NCBI RefSeq assembly: GCF_004193775.1
Contig: NC_041021.1
Span: 18,418,024-18,482,023, forward strand
Length of the DNA stretch: 64,000 nt
DNA from: Glycine soja
Taxonomy: Eukaryota; Streptophyta; Magnoliopsida; Fabales; Fabaceae
Direction of reading: 5' to 3'
Shown here piece by piece: positions 14,086 through 25,401 of the stretch; position 1 is the stretch's first letter; the number at the start of each line of letters is the position of its first letter. A program made the position numbers and the translations under genes. A model generated the notes under the pieces. That model was not told where the DNA came from. It was given only the letters and a program-made list of their open reading frames with translations, and searched no databases.

Positions 14086-15641
14086 TGTCGCGACCTACCC
14101 TTCGGCGGGAGGGCGACGCGAGACTCGCCGGATGCGTGTTCCACGAAAGGAATACGCGCGGAGTCGCCACCAACATTTGTTTGAGGAAAACATCGGAAAA
14201 ACCGGAAAAGACGCGATCTACGAACTTTTAAGTGAAAGGTTCGGGAGTTGTATTTACGCACGGGGAAGGTATTAGCACCCCACACGTCCGTCCCAAGGGA
14301 CGGCAGCCTTTAATCGAATGTGCAAACATGACTTTGATTTTTACGTCCCCTTTTATGTCCTTATATCCTTTATACCCTTTTTATATTTTTCCTTTTTTGT
14401 GGTCGACAAGGGTGTTTCCCTTTGCTCCTACGTATTCCTCAATTTGCGATGAGGAAATCAGACCTACGTAGTTCTTTCTTATCAAGTGATTCTTTTTTAC
14501 TCAAGTGGTGATCATTTTAAGGCGTTGGACCTTAAAAATGATCCATTTTACTTAGTGAGAAATTGAAATGACAAACTTCAAAAGCTTATTTTTATGGACG
14601 AGCTTGACTAGGCAAGTTGATTTTAGCCTTAGTTTCACTTTAGTTATTAATCAATTCGATTAAGAATGAGAAATCCCAAAGAGAAAACGTCTGATTGATT
14701 TTCCGCTTTATTTTGCTAAAAGATATTATTATTATTATTATTATATTATTTCTTACCTCCTTTTTTGATTTCCAACGTGGTTACGGCACGACCGAACGGT
14801 CGGAATTTATTTTTACCGAAGTTAATGGATAATACAATTCAAACGTTCGGTGGAAATTTATTTTATTTTTAAGTTAACTGAGAAATGACTTAAGTAAAAT
14901 GGCTTAAGCACGTCAAGAGGGGGTATAAAAAGTAAACAAAACGAGAATAAAAATGCACGAAACACAATGTGGACCACTACGGGTACATACAATGAATCGA
15001 AAAGCTTGGTTCGAGGTACTTACCCGTTGAAGATCGAAGAACGATGACGAACGAATGAAGAACGTCGAAGAACAGTCGAAACCTTCGCGAAATTCTTCAC
15101 GGAAAACGTTACGGAAACGTTTCGGAAGCGCCTCGGCTTAGATTTTCTTCACGGAAACAAATTTTCCAAGCAAATTCGATAGAGAGAGAAGTGCCTAAGG
15201 GGCTGAACCCTTTTCTTCTTCACTTCCTCCCCTATTTATAGCAAGTGGGCCTGGGTGCTATTTGTACCCCCATTTTTACTAAGTACACCTCCCTCTTCTT
15301 TTTTTGGTGATTTTTTTTTCGTAAAGTTACGGAAACTTACGAATTTCGTAACGATACTTGTTTTCTTTCCGTAATGTTATGGAACCTTGCAGATTACATA
15401 ATCATCCCCTTTTTGACTTACGGAATGTTACGGAATCTCACTTAATGATGCAACGATGCTTCCATTTGATTTCCGGTGTGTCACGGAAACTTACGGATTG
15501 TGCATCAATATTTTTTTGGTTTTCCGGCATGTCCTGGAATTTCACAAATTGCCTAATGATGGGTGCCAAGCACCTCACAAGGACCAAAGAAAGGTCGCAT
15601 GTCATCAAGCAAAGGTCCCCGGACGAAATTAGGGTATGACA
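14086..15641 (-). mobile_element. 3' LTR of element A
   Basis: It is 1556 bp and on the minus strand starts TGTCATACCC and ends GCGACA (on the plus strand TGTCGC to TATGACA). It matches the LTRs of B, C, D and E. The TATA motif TATAAATAG is the complement of 15232-15240. The GC-rich palindrome and hairpin found upstream of the TATA in B, C 5' and D are deleted here: GCAAGTGGGCC follows the TATA directly. Confidence 0.85.
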
Positions 15642-15880
15642 GTTGCCCCTCTTTACTTGTCTTTTATTGGAGATAAAAGGAAAGTAAAGATAAGACACCA
15701 ATTTCGTTCCTCTCGATTTGATGAGAGTCGCGGGTGACCATAAAATCTCCACATGCAAATGACTTGTTGTTCCCGGAATTTCACAAATTGCCTAATGATG
15801 GGTGCCAAGAGCCTCACAAGGACCAAAGAAAGGTCGCATGTCATCAAGCAAAGGTCCCCGGACGAAATTAGGGTATGACA
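15536..15880 (-). repeat. Tandem duplication of the LTR U3 edge and adjoining UTR (about 239 bp period)
   Basis: Sequence from 15536 onward (end of the LTR plus following UTR) is repeated from about 15775. The second LTR edge ends at 15880 (GGGTATGACA). In the second copy the polypurine tract is missing, deleted between two GACA repeats. The second copy therefore has an LTR edge but no primer tract. Confidence 0.8.
15642..15657 (-). other. Polypurine tract of element A
   Basis: The minus strand reads AGTAAAGAGGGGCAAC immediately before the LTR start. The same tract sits at the same place in B (19526-19541), C (29035-29050) and D (52014-52029). It would prime plus-strand DNA synthesis. Confidence 0.8.
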
Positions 15881-15989
15881 CTAATTTCGTTCCTCTCGGT
15901 TGACGAGAGTCGCGGGTGACCATAAAATCTCCGCATGTAAATGACTCGTTGTTCCCAGAGGAACAAAAGGTGCAGAAGACTATGTCAGT

Positions 15990-16500
15990 CTCTGCATGTC
16001 ATCGGGCCCGCCGCCTCTGGATGACAAAAGGGTGCGGATAACCATAAGGTATCTCCGCGCGTCATCGGGCCCGCCGCCTCTGGATGACACAAGGGTGCAG
16101 AATGACCAAATTTTGTCTCTGCGTGTCATCGGGCCCGCCACCTCTGGATGACAAAAGGGTGCGGATAATCGTAAGGTATCTCTGCGTGTCATTGGGCCCA
16201 CCGCCTCTGGATGACAAAAGGGTGCGGATAACCGTAAGGTATCTCCGCGTGTCATCGGGCCCGCCACCTCTGGATGACACAAGGGTGCAAAATGACCAAA
16301 TTTTGTCTCTGCGTGTCATCGGGCCCGCCGCCTCTGGATGACAAAAGGGTGCGGATAACCGTAAGGTATCTCCGCGTGTCATCGGGCCCGCCGCCTCTGG
16401 ATGACAAAAGGGTGCGGATAACCGTAAGGTATCTCCGCGTGTCATCAATCACACTTGGGGTCACTGAATGACGAGGTGCGGATAACCGTAAGGTGTCTCC
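15990..16500 (-). repeat. 63-bp minisatellite in the 3' UTR of element A
   Basis: Seven units have GGGCCCGCC or a close variant at 16004, 16067, 16131, 16194, 16257, 16321 and 16384, a period of 63-64 bp. Each unit carries an inverted repeat (GTCATC ... GATGAC) around a GC-rich core. Two tail types alternate irregularly: GATAACCGTAAGG and GAATGACCAAATTTT. The family is related to the D array at 52316-53362 and unrelated to the 123-bp satellite. Confidence 0.9.
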
Positions 16501-18118
16501 ATGGGCTACCAGCTCTTGGGTCTTGGTAACAAAAAGCGGTGCGGTCGACAAAAGCAAGGCTCTTGCTCCTACGTATCCTCCAATGAGGAACTCAAACCTA
16601 CGTAGTTCTAGATAACTTGTGAGACTTGAGAAAGTCTCGGTGTTTTCTCCACTAAAATGCAAACATGCTTTAGCAAAAAGACAAATATTCCAACTGATTT
16701 TAGAGCAGCATATGCCTTTTTTTGAGTGAAAAACAATGCGTCTACCGGGGAAGGAGAGTCTGCTGATGAAATCCCCCATAACCATAAATGAGATTTTGGA
16801 TGTTTAGCATTTCATTTCTAAATGACCATTTAGAGGAAACACTGGGTTCAACAAAATAGAAGAAAATCACTCAAAGTGTATCAATCTCGCACAGGTAAGT
16901 GTTTCATCCTAATTCGGAACCATAGATATGTCATGACTTGATTTTGCAAATTATTTCCTATCAAATCAAAAATTACATGCGTGATCATAGATCAACAGGA
17001 CTTCCCTTGGGAATGGGTTCTTTTGATGGGTTTTTCGGCTTTTGTGTGTTTTTGGTTTTTGATTTTTGGTTGGCTTTTTCCTTTTCTGTTTTTGTTTGGT
17101 GCAAGGCGAAAAAGTCGCTAGCGCACAGGATTTTGGTTGGTAATCAAAAGGAGAAGACCGCTTTTAGGTCATGGTTTCCTTTTCTTTCTTTTGTTCATTT
17201 GGTGACAATTCTGTATTGTTCAGATATCGTCTGGTCCAAGGACCTCTCGGCACATTTCTTCTGGTTTCTTTGACCAGGAGCTTTCTTCTTTTTTACTTCT
17301 CTTTTTTTCTTTCTCCCATTCTTTGATTGGGAATTTTTCTTTCTTTTCTTTTTGCTTTCTCTTTGATTGGAAATTTTCCTTCTCTTTTTTTTTGCTTCCA
17401 AGGGTAAGGATTGACATTCTCACCCTGGGTCAAGGTTTATGGTGAGTCAGGATTTTGGCTCAAAGCTTGTAGAATGGCTAGACATGATACATGTCAGGGT
17501 TTGGTTTGGTTCAAGGATAAAAGGGATGCCCCACATTATTTCCATGACACAAATGCAAAAATGATGATTTGGAAACTTTATGCAAAACTGGTTATGCATG
17601 CACCTATGTGGACGCTCAAGTGTCAAATTTTTATGGTCATGTGATGCTAGGGCTCAGTATTCATTTCCTCTATTTTAAATCAACCCAACGTTTCCAAAAT
17701 ATGTTCTTTTATCCATTTGTGCATTCATCCGAGTCCATTTTGGGCGTCCGGGAAAATTTTTACAGCGTTCACCCTTCAGGTGTACACACATTTTTTCAAG
17801 AACTAGTCATGATTAGTAAATTTTTCAAAGAAAAGTTGGAAGTCATCTCTTTTCAAAAGCATGTTTGTTTTTCAGCTAGACAACTTATTTTTCTTTTTTT
17901 TCCCTTTTTTTTATCATTATCATTTGTTTATTTCTTTTTCTTGTTTGTCTTTTTTTTTTCCTTTTTTTTTCATGAGGTATTTTGCTACCTAAACATGTGT
18001 ATATTTTTGTGAGGTATTTTTGCTATATACATGCATATCCAAGGTATCTTGCTACCTAAACATACATATATATGTTTTGTAAGGTATTTTTGCTATATAC
18101 ATGCATATCTAAGGTATC
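16501..18118 (-). other. 3' UTR of element A, no gene
   Basis: This stretch aligns with C (32690-34270) and D (53363-54890). It holds the module with TACGTAGG (16541-16609), a polypyrimidine stretch with repeats of TTTGATTGGGAATTTTC (17280-17400), and repeats of GGTATTTTGCTACC near the right edge. I see no conserved reading frame; the short frames here do not correspond between the copies. Confidence 0.6.
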
Positions 18119-19290
18119 CTCCATTCTCCATATTTGTCGGAGCCCCATGAATGTCATTGCCTAGCGCTGTTCATGTGTCCTCCACCTTCGAGTTTAGAGC
18201 TATGCTTCATGATTGCCTAAGTGTGGACCCTCAAGTGCAATCCTCCATTCACCACTTTTTTTGGAGCCCCATGAATGTCATTGCCTAGCGCTGTTCATGT
18301 GTCCTCCATCTTCGAGTTTGGAGCTATGCTTCATGATTGCCTAAGTGTGGACCCTCAAGTTCAATCCTCCATTCTCCACTTTTTTCAGAGCCCCATGAAT
18401 GTCATTTCCAAGCGCTGTTCATGTGTCCTCCACCTTCGAGCTGGAGCCCCGCGAATGTCATTGTCTAGCGCTGTTCGCCAATTCTCCATTTTCCACTTTT
18501 TTCGGAGCCCCATGAATGTCATTGCCTTGCGCTGTTCATGTGTCCTCCACCTTCGAATTTGGAGCTATGCTTCATGATTGCCTAAGTGTGGACCCTCAAG
18601 TGCAATCCTCCATTCTCCACTTTTTTCGGAGCCCCATGAATGTCATTGCCTAGCGCTGTTCATGTGTCCTCCACCTTCGAGTCTGGAGCCCCGCGAATGT
18701 CATTGCCTTGTGCTGTTCGCCAATTCTCCATTCTCCACTTTTTTCGGAGCCCCATGAATGTCATTGCCTAGCGTTGTTCATATGTCCTCCACCTTCGAGT
18801 TTGGAGCTATGCTTCATGATTGCCTAAGTGTGGACCCTCAAGTGCAATCCTCCATTCTCCACTTTTTTCGAAGCCCCATGAATGTCATTGCCTAGCGCTG
18901 TTCATGTGTCCTCCACCTTTGAGTTTGGAGCTATGCTTCATGATTGCCTAAGTGTGGACCCTCAAGTGCAATCCTCCATTCTCCACTTTTTTCGGAGCCC
19001 CATGAATGTCATTGCCTAGCACTGTTCATGTGTCCTCCACCTTCGAGTTTGGAGCTATGCTTCATGATTGCCTAAGTGTGGACCCTCGACTGCAATCCTC
19101 CATTCTACACTTTTTTTGGAGCCCCATGAATGTCGTTGCCTAGCGCTGTTAATGTGTCCTCCACCTTCGTGTCTCGAGCCCCGCGAATGTCATTGCCTAG
19201 CGCTGTTCGCCAATAGTCCATTCTCCACTTTTATTCGGAGACCCATGAATGTCATTGCCTAGCGCTGTTCATGTGTCCTCCATTATCAAG
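18119..19290 (+). repeat. Continuation of the satellite array in element B
   Basis: About nine or ten units lie in the same plus orientation as 1-14085. The first unit carries the rare variant CATATTTGTCGGAGCC, which is also at about 13430. The array ends by merging into CATTATCAAGCGCGGAGCC, the same boundary seen in C at about 29280. Confidence 0.9.
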
Positions 19291-19541
19291 CGCGGAGCCT
19301 CTGGTGTCTGGGAAATATGTTTTTTTGTTATTTTCCGGATCGGTTCTTTCGCCAAACATGTGTATATGTATATTATATTCGTTGTTCTTGTTGTTGTTTG
19401 TATTTTGTTTTGTGTTGTGCAGAAGAAAAAGAAGGAGTAGAGACGAGAGTCATCATCAAGGAAAGGGCAGAACGGACAAAATTTGTGTCTTATCTTTGCT
19501 TTCCTCTTATCTCCGATGAGAGGTAAGTAAAGAGGGGCAAC
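19291..19541 (+). other. 3' end of element B with polypurine tract
   Basis: This unique stretch between the array and the LTR matches 29035-29285 of C in reverse complement. It ends in AGTAAAGAGGGGCAAC, directly before the LTR. No gene is seen. Confidence 0.75.
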
Positions 19542-21154
19542 TGTCATACCCTATTTTCGTCCGGGGATTATTATTTGATGATATACAACTTTTGATTGGC
19601 TGCTTCGAGATACTGGGCACCCTTTGTTGCACAATATGTGAAGTCCCGAGACGTGCCGAAAAATCAAAAGGAAGCAGGCTTACGCGATCTATGAAAATTC
19701 CGTAATGTGACGGAAATCGAAAGGAGGTGTTTTTCGCAATCCGTGAGTTTTCGTAACTTCTTCGAAAGCTAAAAAAGAGTAAATACATAATCCGTGAAGA
19801 TTCGTAACCTTGCGGAAGGAAAATAAGTATCGTAGCGAAATTCCTAAAGTTTCATAACGTTACGGAAAAAGAATTACCAAAAAAGGTAAAGGGGGTGCAT
19901 TTAGTAAAAAGGGGGGGGTACAAATAGCAATCAGGCCCACTTGGGCCTTCCAGATTCTTCCTCCAGAAGGCTGTTGCTTCTGGAGGAAGCAACCTTGCTC
20001 GCCTGGGCGAGCTGGGTGGCAAGCTCTTCCCCTATTTTGCTATAAATAGGGGGAGGAGTGAAGGGAGAAGGCGTCAGCCTTCTTGGCACTTCTGATTCTC
20101 TCGAAATTGCTGAGGAAAATTGTTTCCGTGAAGAAAATCCAAGCCGAGGCGCTTCCGTAACGTTTCTGTGAGTAATTACGCGAAGATTTTCGACCGTTCT
20201 TCAACATTCATCGTTCGTTCTTCGTTTTCTTCAGTCTTCAACGGGTAAGTACCTCAAATCGAGCTTTTCAATTCATTCTATGTACCCGTGGTGGTCCACA
20301 TTTCGTTTCATGTATTTTTATTCTCGTTTTCATTTACTTTCCGTACCCCCTTTTGACGTGCTTCAGTCATTTATTTAAGTCGTTTCTCGCCTAATCTAAA
20401 AATAAAATAAATTTCCACCGATCATTTGAATTGTATCATCCGTTAGTTTCTGTTAAAATGAATTCCGACCGTTCGGTCGTGCCGTAACCACGTTGGAAAT
20501 AAAAAAAGAGGTAAAATAATAATATAATAATAAAAAATATCTTTTTAGTAAAATAAAGCGAAAAATCAATCGGACGCTTTCTCTTTGGGATTTCTCATTC
20601 TTAATTGAATTGACTAATAACTAAAGTGAAACTAAGGCTAAAACCAACTCGCCTAGTCAAGCTCGTCCACAAAAGAGGTCACTAAATAGGGTTTGAAAGT
20701 TCAATATCTTCGTTTTTCTTACCAAGTAAATGGATCACTTTTAAGGTCCAACGCCTTAAAATGATCACCTTCCAAGTAAAAAGAATCGCTTGATTCACCC
20801 TTAAGAAAGAACTACGTAGGTATGATTTCCTCTTTGATGGAGGGTACGTAGGAGCAAAAGCCCCGCTTTTGTCAACCTCAAAAAATAAAAAGAAATAAAA
20901 GTTAAGATAACACAATTTCACAATTCTAAAAAATAGGCTGTTGTCCTTTGAGACAAACGTAAGAGGTGCTAATACCTTCCTCAAACGTAAATACAACTCC
21001 CGAACTTAGAATTTTTATTTTGACCGGTTTCCTTCGGTTTTTCCGACGTTTTCCACAAATAAACGTTGGTGGCGACTCCGCGCATCATTCCTCCTTTGGA
21101 AAGCGCACCCGTGAGCCTCGCCTTCGCTCGCCCGCAAAAGGGCATGTTGCGACA
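19542..21154 (+). mobile_element. 3' LTR of element B
   Basis: It is 1613 bp, begins TGTCATACCC and ends TTGCGACA. U3 contains about four or five degenerate direct repeats of roughly 55 bp built on CCGTAA...TTACGGAA (19680-19875), a 13-bp-arm hairpin, a GC palindrome and a TATA box. Downstream lies the TACGTAGG module (20808-20882). The right edge at 21154 is followed by internal sequence of E. Confidence 0.9.
19957..20048 (+). promoter_or_regulatory. LTR B core promoter: hairpin, palindrome and TATA box
   Basis: Arms CTTCCTCCAGAAG and CTTCTGGAGGAAG (19957-19989) flank a 7-nt loop. GCTCGCCTGGGCGAGC (7-bp arms, 19997-20012) follows, then TATAAATA at 20041-20048. The same arrangement is in C 5' LTR, E LTR and D LTR on the other strand. 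Confidence 0.7.
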
Positions 21155-21297
21155 CCATCTATATCTGTGTAAGAGTGGTCATGTTGGCGCGCATGATCCA
21201 CACTCGTCTCTTTGCAATGGCACGGGTGAAATCTTGCCCCGGTATGTATAGTAGCTGTGTGATAGCCTCCCTCTCTAGTTGTGCTCGTATAGTTGGT
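21155..21297 (-). pseudogene. Fragment of the extra downstream ORF in element E
   Basis: The minus strand encodes a stretch with IPGQDFTRAIAKRR and MTTLTQI, matching the middle of the D extra ORF (55775-55900) and the C remnant. The ORF is cut by the B LTR just after the methionine codon that follows a TAG. Where D has TAG-ATA-TGG, E has CAG-ATA-TAG, so each copy has a different nonsense change. Confidence 0.6.
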
Positions 21298-21298
21298 C

Positions 21299-21490
21299 GC
21301 CCTCTGAAGGTGAGGACATGTAGCCCTCTGAAGGTGAGGGCATGCAGCCCTCTGAAGGCAAGGACATGTAGTCCTCTGAAGGAGAAGGCGTGCAGCCCTC
21401 TGAAGGTGAGGACGTGTAGTCCTCTGAAGGCGAGGGCGTGCAGCCCTCGGACGCTGAGGACGTGTAGTCCTCTGAAGGTGAGGGCGTGTA
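21299..21490 (-). repeat. 24-bp coding-type minisatellite, eight copies
   Basis: Units of the type CCCTCTGAAGGTGAGGACAT follow each other every 24 bp. On the minus strand the frame stays open and reads as an octapeptide repeat near GLHVLTFR. C has about four copies at 35441-35525, so copy number varies. Confidence 0.85.
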
Positions 21491-22209
21491 CCCAAGGGTC
21501 CACCCTTATGAGAATGCAAGACTCATCGAGAGGGCCGATCATCCCAAATTCAAAAGATTGGACATTAGATGTAGGAAATCTGTGCAGTTAACATGATTTT
21601 TAGGGATACAGACGTATGCAACCTTTGAAATTTGGGAAATGAGGACTTAATATGAAACAATGCAATGCAATTGAAAGTTGTACAATGTTCATGACATTCT
21701 TTCCTTATTTTGTGATTTTGATTTTGATTTAAATTTTTTGGAAAACACAGATTGACTGTCCTTTTGAAAGAGGTGATAATTCATGCATCCTTATCCTATC
21801 TTTTGCAAATCTATCAGGGGACTCCCTCAGAGTGTGTGTTCTATTGATTTAGTCATTTGACCATTTTGGAGTGACGACAATGAAGTCGTTCAATGTTTAA
21901 TCAATCCATTGAAATTCCAGGGTTTGTCCCCCTTTTTTTCTGTCTAAAAACATCGATGGGTGAGAACTTTTGATCCGCCCCTATGTTCACTTGAGGCTCA
22001 TGCACGATGCCCCTCATTGCCCCAGTGTAAGGCTTTGAGGTACCAATTGTTATCTTTCGTCATGACCTTGTAGCTGGGAACCTATTGGGTGAGAACTTCT
22101 AATCTGCCTCTAGGCTCGCTTGAGGTTTTATGCACGGTGCCCCTCATTGCCCTAGTGTAAGGCTTTGAGGTATCAATCGTTGTCTTGTTTTCACAACCTC
22201 GTAGTGAGG
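21491..22209 (-). other. Filler of element E with two copies of an about 125-bp repeat
   Basis: The repeat, with GGTGAGAACTT and GCCCCTCATTGCCC, begins near 21958 and 22085. C has three copies (from about 36014, 36144 and 36272). No gene is seen. Confidence 0.7.
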
Positions 22210-23175
22210 AAGAATGAAAGAAGCAGTTGATTCTTGCAAAAAGAATTTTCCAAGGACGATAAATAGTTGAAGGATTTTTTCAGTTGATGGATTAAGTCAA
22301 ACGACTCTTATGTAGAAGCAAAATGTTTTGATTATGCCAAAGGATCAAGTGCTTCTAAGTTTTATTCAAGACAAGAATCCAAGAATCCAAGAAAATCAAG
22401 ATATATGATCAAGTTGATCTCTAGAATCTTAGGAAGAAGTTTCCAAATTGAAAAAGCAAAAGGTTTGGCCAAAGAATTCTATCTAAATCATTTTAAATTG
22501 AGATTTACTCTCTGGTAATCGATTACCAGCAGCTGAAAATGTTTATAACAATCACTAGAAATTTGAATTCAAAATTTATAATGTGTAATCGATTACACAT
22601 GGATGGTAATTGATTACCAGCAGTTTATTGAACGTTTTAAAAGCCTGTAATCGATTACACAAGTCTTGTAATCGATTACCAGAGGAGATTTTTAGAAAAT
22701 AATTTCCAAGAGTCACATCTATTCAAATGGTTTATGAATGGCCATCAAAGGTGACTTGGAAACACGAATTTAAAGAGAGTTTTCATTGCCCAAAAAAGTT
22801 TTATCCTCTCAAAAGATTAAGAGTTTTTCTGAACTGAAATGTCTTATCCTCTCAAAAAGACTCTTTGATCAACCACTTGCATATTCAATAAGGAATTTTG
22901 ATTGATCTTCATTGTACAATCTATCTCTTTTAAGAGAGAGTGGAAAATCTCAAGTGGGTTGCTTGAGGACTGGACGTAGGCACGGGAAGTGGCCGTTAAA
23001 CTTCTTTTATTTATTGTTATTTATCTTTTGCTTTAAAGAAGTTTATTTTGAATTTTCTTTTGAGTAATTCATGTTAGGGGTGCATTGTTAATCCAAAAAG
23101 AGAGAGTGAAAGTTTAATTGGGGAATAGTCTTTGTATCTTAATTCAACCCCGCCTTCTTAAGATAACTGAGGCCA
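22210..23175 (+). repeat. LTR-like fragment rich in TAATCGATTA palindromes (in E)
   Basis: It contains several copies of GGTAATCGATTACC or TGTAATCGATTACA (about 22505-22685) and ends near GACTGGACGTAGGCACGGG. The same fragment is at the equivalent place in C (36390-37290). It was therefore present before the two copies separated, and is probably an old LTR insertion into the ancestor. The class is unknown. Confidence 0.6.
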
Positions 23176-23662
23176 TTTATCCCACATCCTATTCTTGATG
23201 ACTCACTTCTCTCTAAAAAGACAAACTTTTCGGAATGATAAAATGAGGTCACATGAACGTTTTGGAAACACAGTCAATCAAATGCTTTTTTTTCTTTTTT
23301 CTTTTTGAACCCCTTTTTTTATTTTTTTTTTATTTTGAAACTTATTTGTTTTGAACTTTACTCGTTGTTTTACGGCACCCCCACCAACGTGCAAGACGAA
23401 TAATGTCTGATTGAACGGTCTTGGAAGTCAACACTTAGGAACGCAGGTCGTTTTGAGCAAACAAATCAATGGCTCGCACCCATATTCCAGTGGAAGCAGA
23501 GATGTAATTATGAGAGGATGAGGGACAAAGATGTCAAATTTATCCATTTATTTAGCGTTGTAACTGTGGCATAAACTTGAAAATCCTGATGAGTCATTAG
23601 AGACATCTAACAACAGCTTTCAAAATTGCCCCATGTGTGGTGTCGCTTGTCAATGTTAGGAT

Positions 23663-25401
23663 TTACACGCGATTCTCCTCAAATTTCAGCCAGCCCGCAT
23701 CAATTGGACCTTGCACCTTACATTTTGAGGTCATACAGTGCTCAATGGAATGCCCCGGGGCTCCTCCATTATATGCACATGTTGCGTTCAAGCCGTATTC
23801 TCGGAAAAATGGAGGTTGAGGAAACCAAGCAGGGGTTATGGCTACCATTGAATTATCGAGTAGATATGAGAGCAAGTTTAGCATATGACACCGGAATTTG
23901 GGGTGAATCCTACAGGCTTTTTGCTGCAAAATTCCTTTTTGGTTGGTGTTTTAGTTCATGCTAAAGGTGGTGTTTAGTACTTGTTGTGTGGTAGACAGGC
24001 TTTGTGATTGATTTAGGGATGGCCTTTATGGATAATTGGGTGGTGGGGAAAGAGAAGGTTTGTTATTGGCTGAGTAATGACATTGTTGGGTTGGTGGGAA
24101 ACTTGGCTGTATAGGAATGGCAGTTATAGCATGGGTTTCTCCCTCCTTCTCATCCTCTTTATTTGCCCCAGTTTTTCTCATTCGTCCAAGCCAGGTGATT
24201 AAATTTGCCTCATTTCATACCTACTTTGATCCTTTCATCAGTGAAAACTAAATCAGCAAAGCTTGAAGGTGTGTAGCCCACCATCTTTTCATAGTAGGAA
24301 ACTGGTAATGTGTCTACTATCATTGTTATCATTTTTTTTTCCGTCATTGAGGTGCCACTTGAGCTGCCAGGTCTTTCCACCTTTGGGCGTATTCTTTGAA
24401 AGATCTGTGCCCCTTTTTGCACATGTTCTGTAGTTGCATCCTATCCGGAACCATATCAAAATTTTACTGATGCTGCCTAACGAAGGCAACCATTAGGTCC
24501 TTCCAAGAATGGACTCGGGAAGGTTCCAAGTTAGCGTACCAGGTAACAGCCACCCCAGTAAGACTTTCTTGGAAGAAATGTATCAGCAGTTCCTCATCTT
24601 TTGCATATGCTCCCATCTTTCGACAATACATCTTTAGATGGTTCTTGGGGCAAGTAGTCCCCTTGTACTTGTCAAAGCCCGACACCTTGAACTTGGGAGG
24701 GGTGATGATATTGGGTACTTGGAACAACTCTTCTAGGTTAGCAAAGGCATAATCTTCACCTCCTTCAATGGCCTTGAGCCTTTCCTCTAGATGATCCAAC
24801 TTTCCCATTTCTGTCATAGCATGAGGGTTTTTACTTGTTGTGGAATGCAAGAGGTGTAGTTGTGGGTGATACTGAGGGCCCTCCAAAGTATTTTGCATGG
24901 GTATACCACCAACTGCTTGCCCTTTAGTGGCATATCCGAGGCAAGGCTCGAAGTCGGCTTGATTGTGGTGGGGTATTTCATGTGTCTCCCCGATGGGTTG
25001 AAAGACATGTATATAATGAGGTTGTCGGCTCTCAATGAGCATGGGAGTGGAGTTATTGACATCCTCATTGGGAGTGTATGCCACATCGGGTGGTGTATAG
25101 TTGGGAGGCAAGCCATATAGCGGGAAGAGGTGCTCGTTTTGAATTTGCACATCATGGGGCCGTCTGCACTTCCCAAATCATTGCCTACCATATCTGAGGT
25201 TGGATGATTCATTTGGTTGAGGCCATATGGGGGAGTCAGGTCCACCTCAGCAACAACCCTGGTAGCGGCAACTGCAACCGCATTGGCTTCCATTATCTTC
25301 TTTATGATCATCATCATGGCCTCCATCATTGTGGCCATTTGTTCTTTCATGGCCTCCATGTTGGCCTTCATCTGCTCTTACACCTCCTCTACTTCACCCA
25401 T
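23663..25401 (-). pseudogene. gag: gag pseudogene of element E
   Basis: The likely start is the ATG at 25401, in line with C. The N-terminal region is methionine-rich and helical (repeats of MEAM). The capsid-like core includes FDKYKGTTCPKNHLKMYC and SWKDLMVAFVRQ (about 24464-24650). The C-terminal end has a zinc-knuckle-like CAYNGGAPGHSIEHC. The frame is broken: an early TAA follows the ATG, a one-base shift lies near 25150-25165, a TAA follows FVRQHQ at 24464, and further shifts lie between 24200 and 24460. Gag would form the particle of an Ogre/Tat-type element. Homologue within the window: C at 37665-39406. Confidence 0.75.

Larger units (their letters stand above)
14086..18118 (-). mobile_element. 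Element A: truncated Ogre-like retrotransposon inserted in the array
   Basis: The minus-strand element keeps its 3' LTR (14086-15641), polypurine tract, a 63-bp minisatellite (15990-16500) and about 1.6 kb of 3' UTR. All coding sequence and the 5' LTR are missing. The left edge is a clean LTR end (TGTCGC) after satellite sequence ending GCTGT. The right edge breaks inside 3' UTR sequence that matches C near 34250, and returns to satellite with a 3-bp overlap (ATC, 16-18 bases after 18100). The most likely history is insertion, then deletion of the 5' part with some array. Confidence 0.75.
1..21154 (+). mobile_element. Element B: 3' part of an Ogre-like LTR retrotransposon with a giant 3' UTR tandem array
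   Basis: The plus-strand order is tandem array (1-14085 and 18119-19290), a unique 3' end (19291-19520), a polypurine tract ending at 19541, and a 3' LTR (19542-21154). The same order, in reverse complement, occurs in the complete element C at 27562-30825. That is why I read the array as element 3' UTR rather than as independent satellite DNA. Element A interrupts it at 14086-18118. The coding part and 5' LTR lie left of the window. The LTR abuts internal sequence of element E at 21155, so B inserted into E; the 5-bp flank is CCATC, and its partner would be outside the window. Known for the family: Tat/Ogre elements often carry variable tandem repeats in the 3' UTR. Confidence 0.75.

Noticed and set aside
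15980..16785. Minus- and plus-strand frames over the 63-bp minisatellite of A, up to 177 codons
   Set aside because: The period of 63 keeps frames open by chance. Peptides simply repeat the minisatellite, and no family is recognised.
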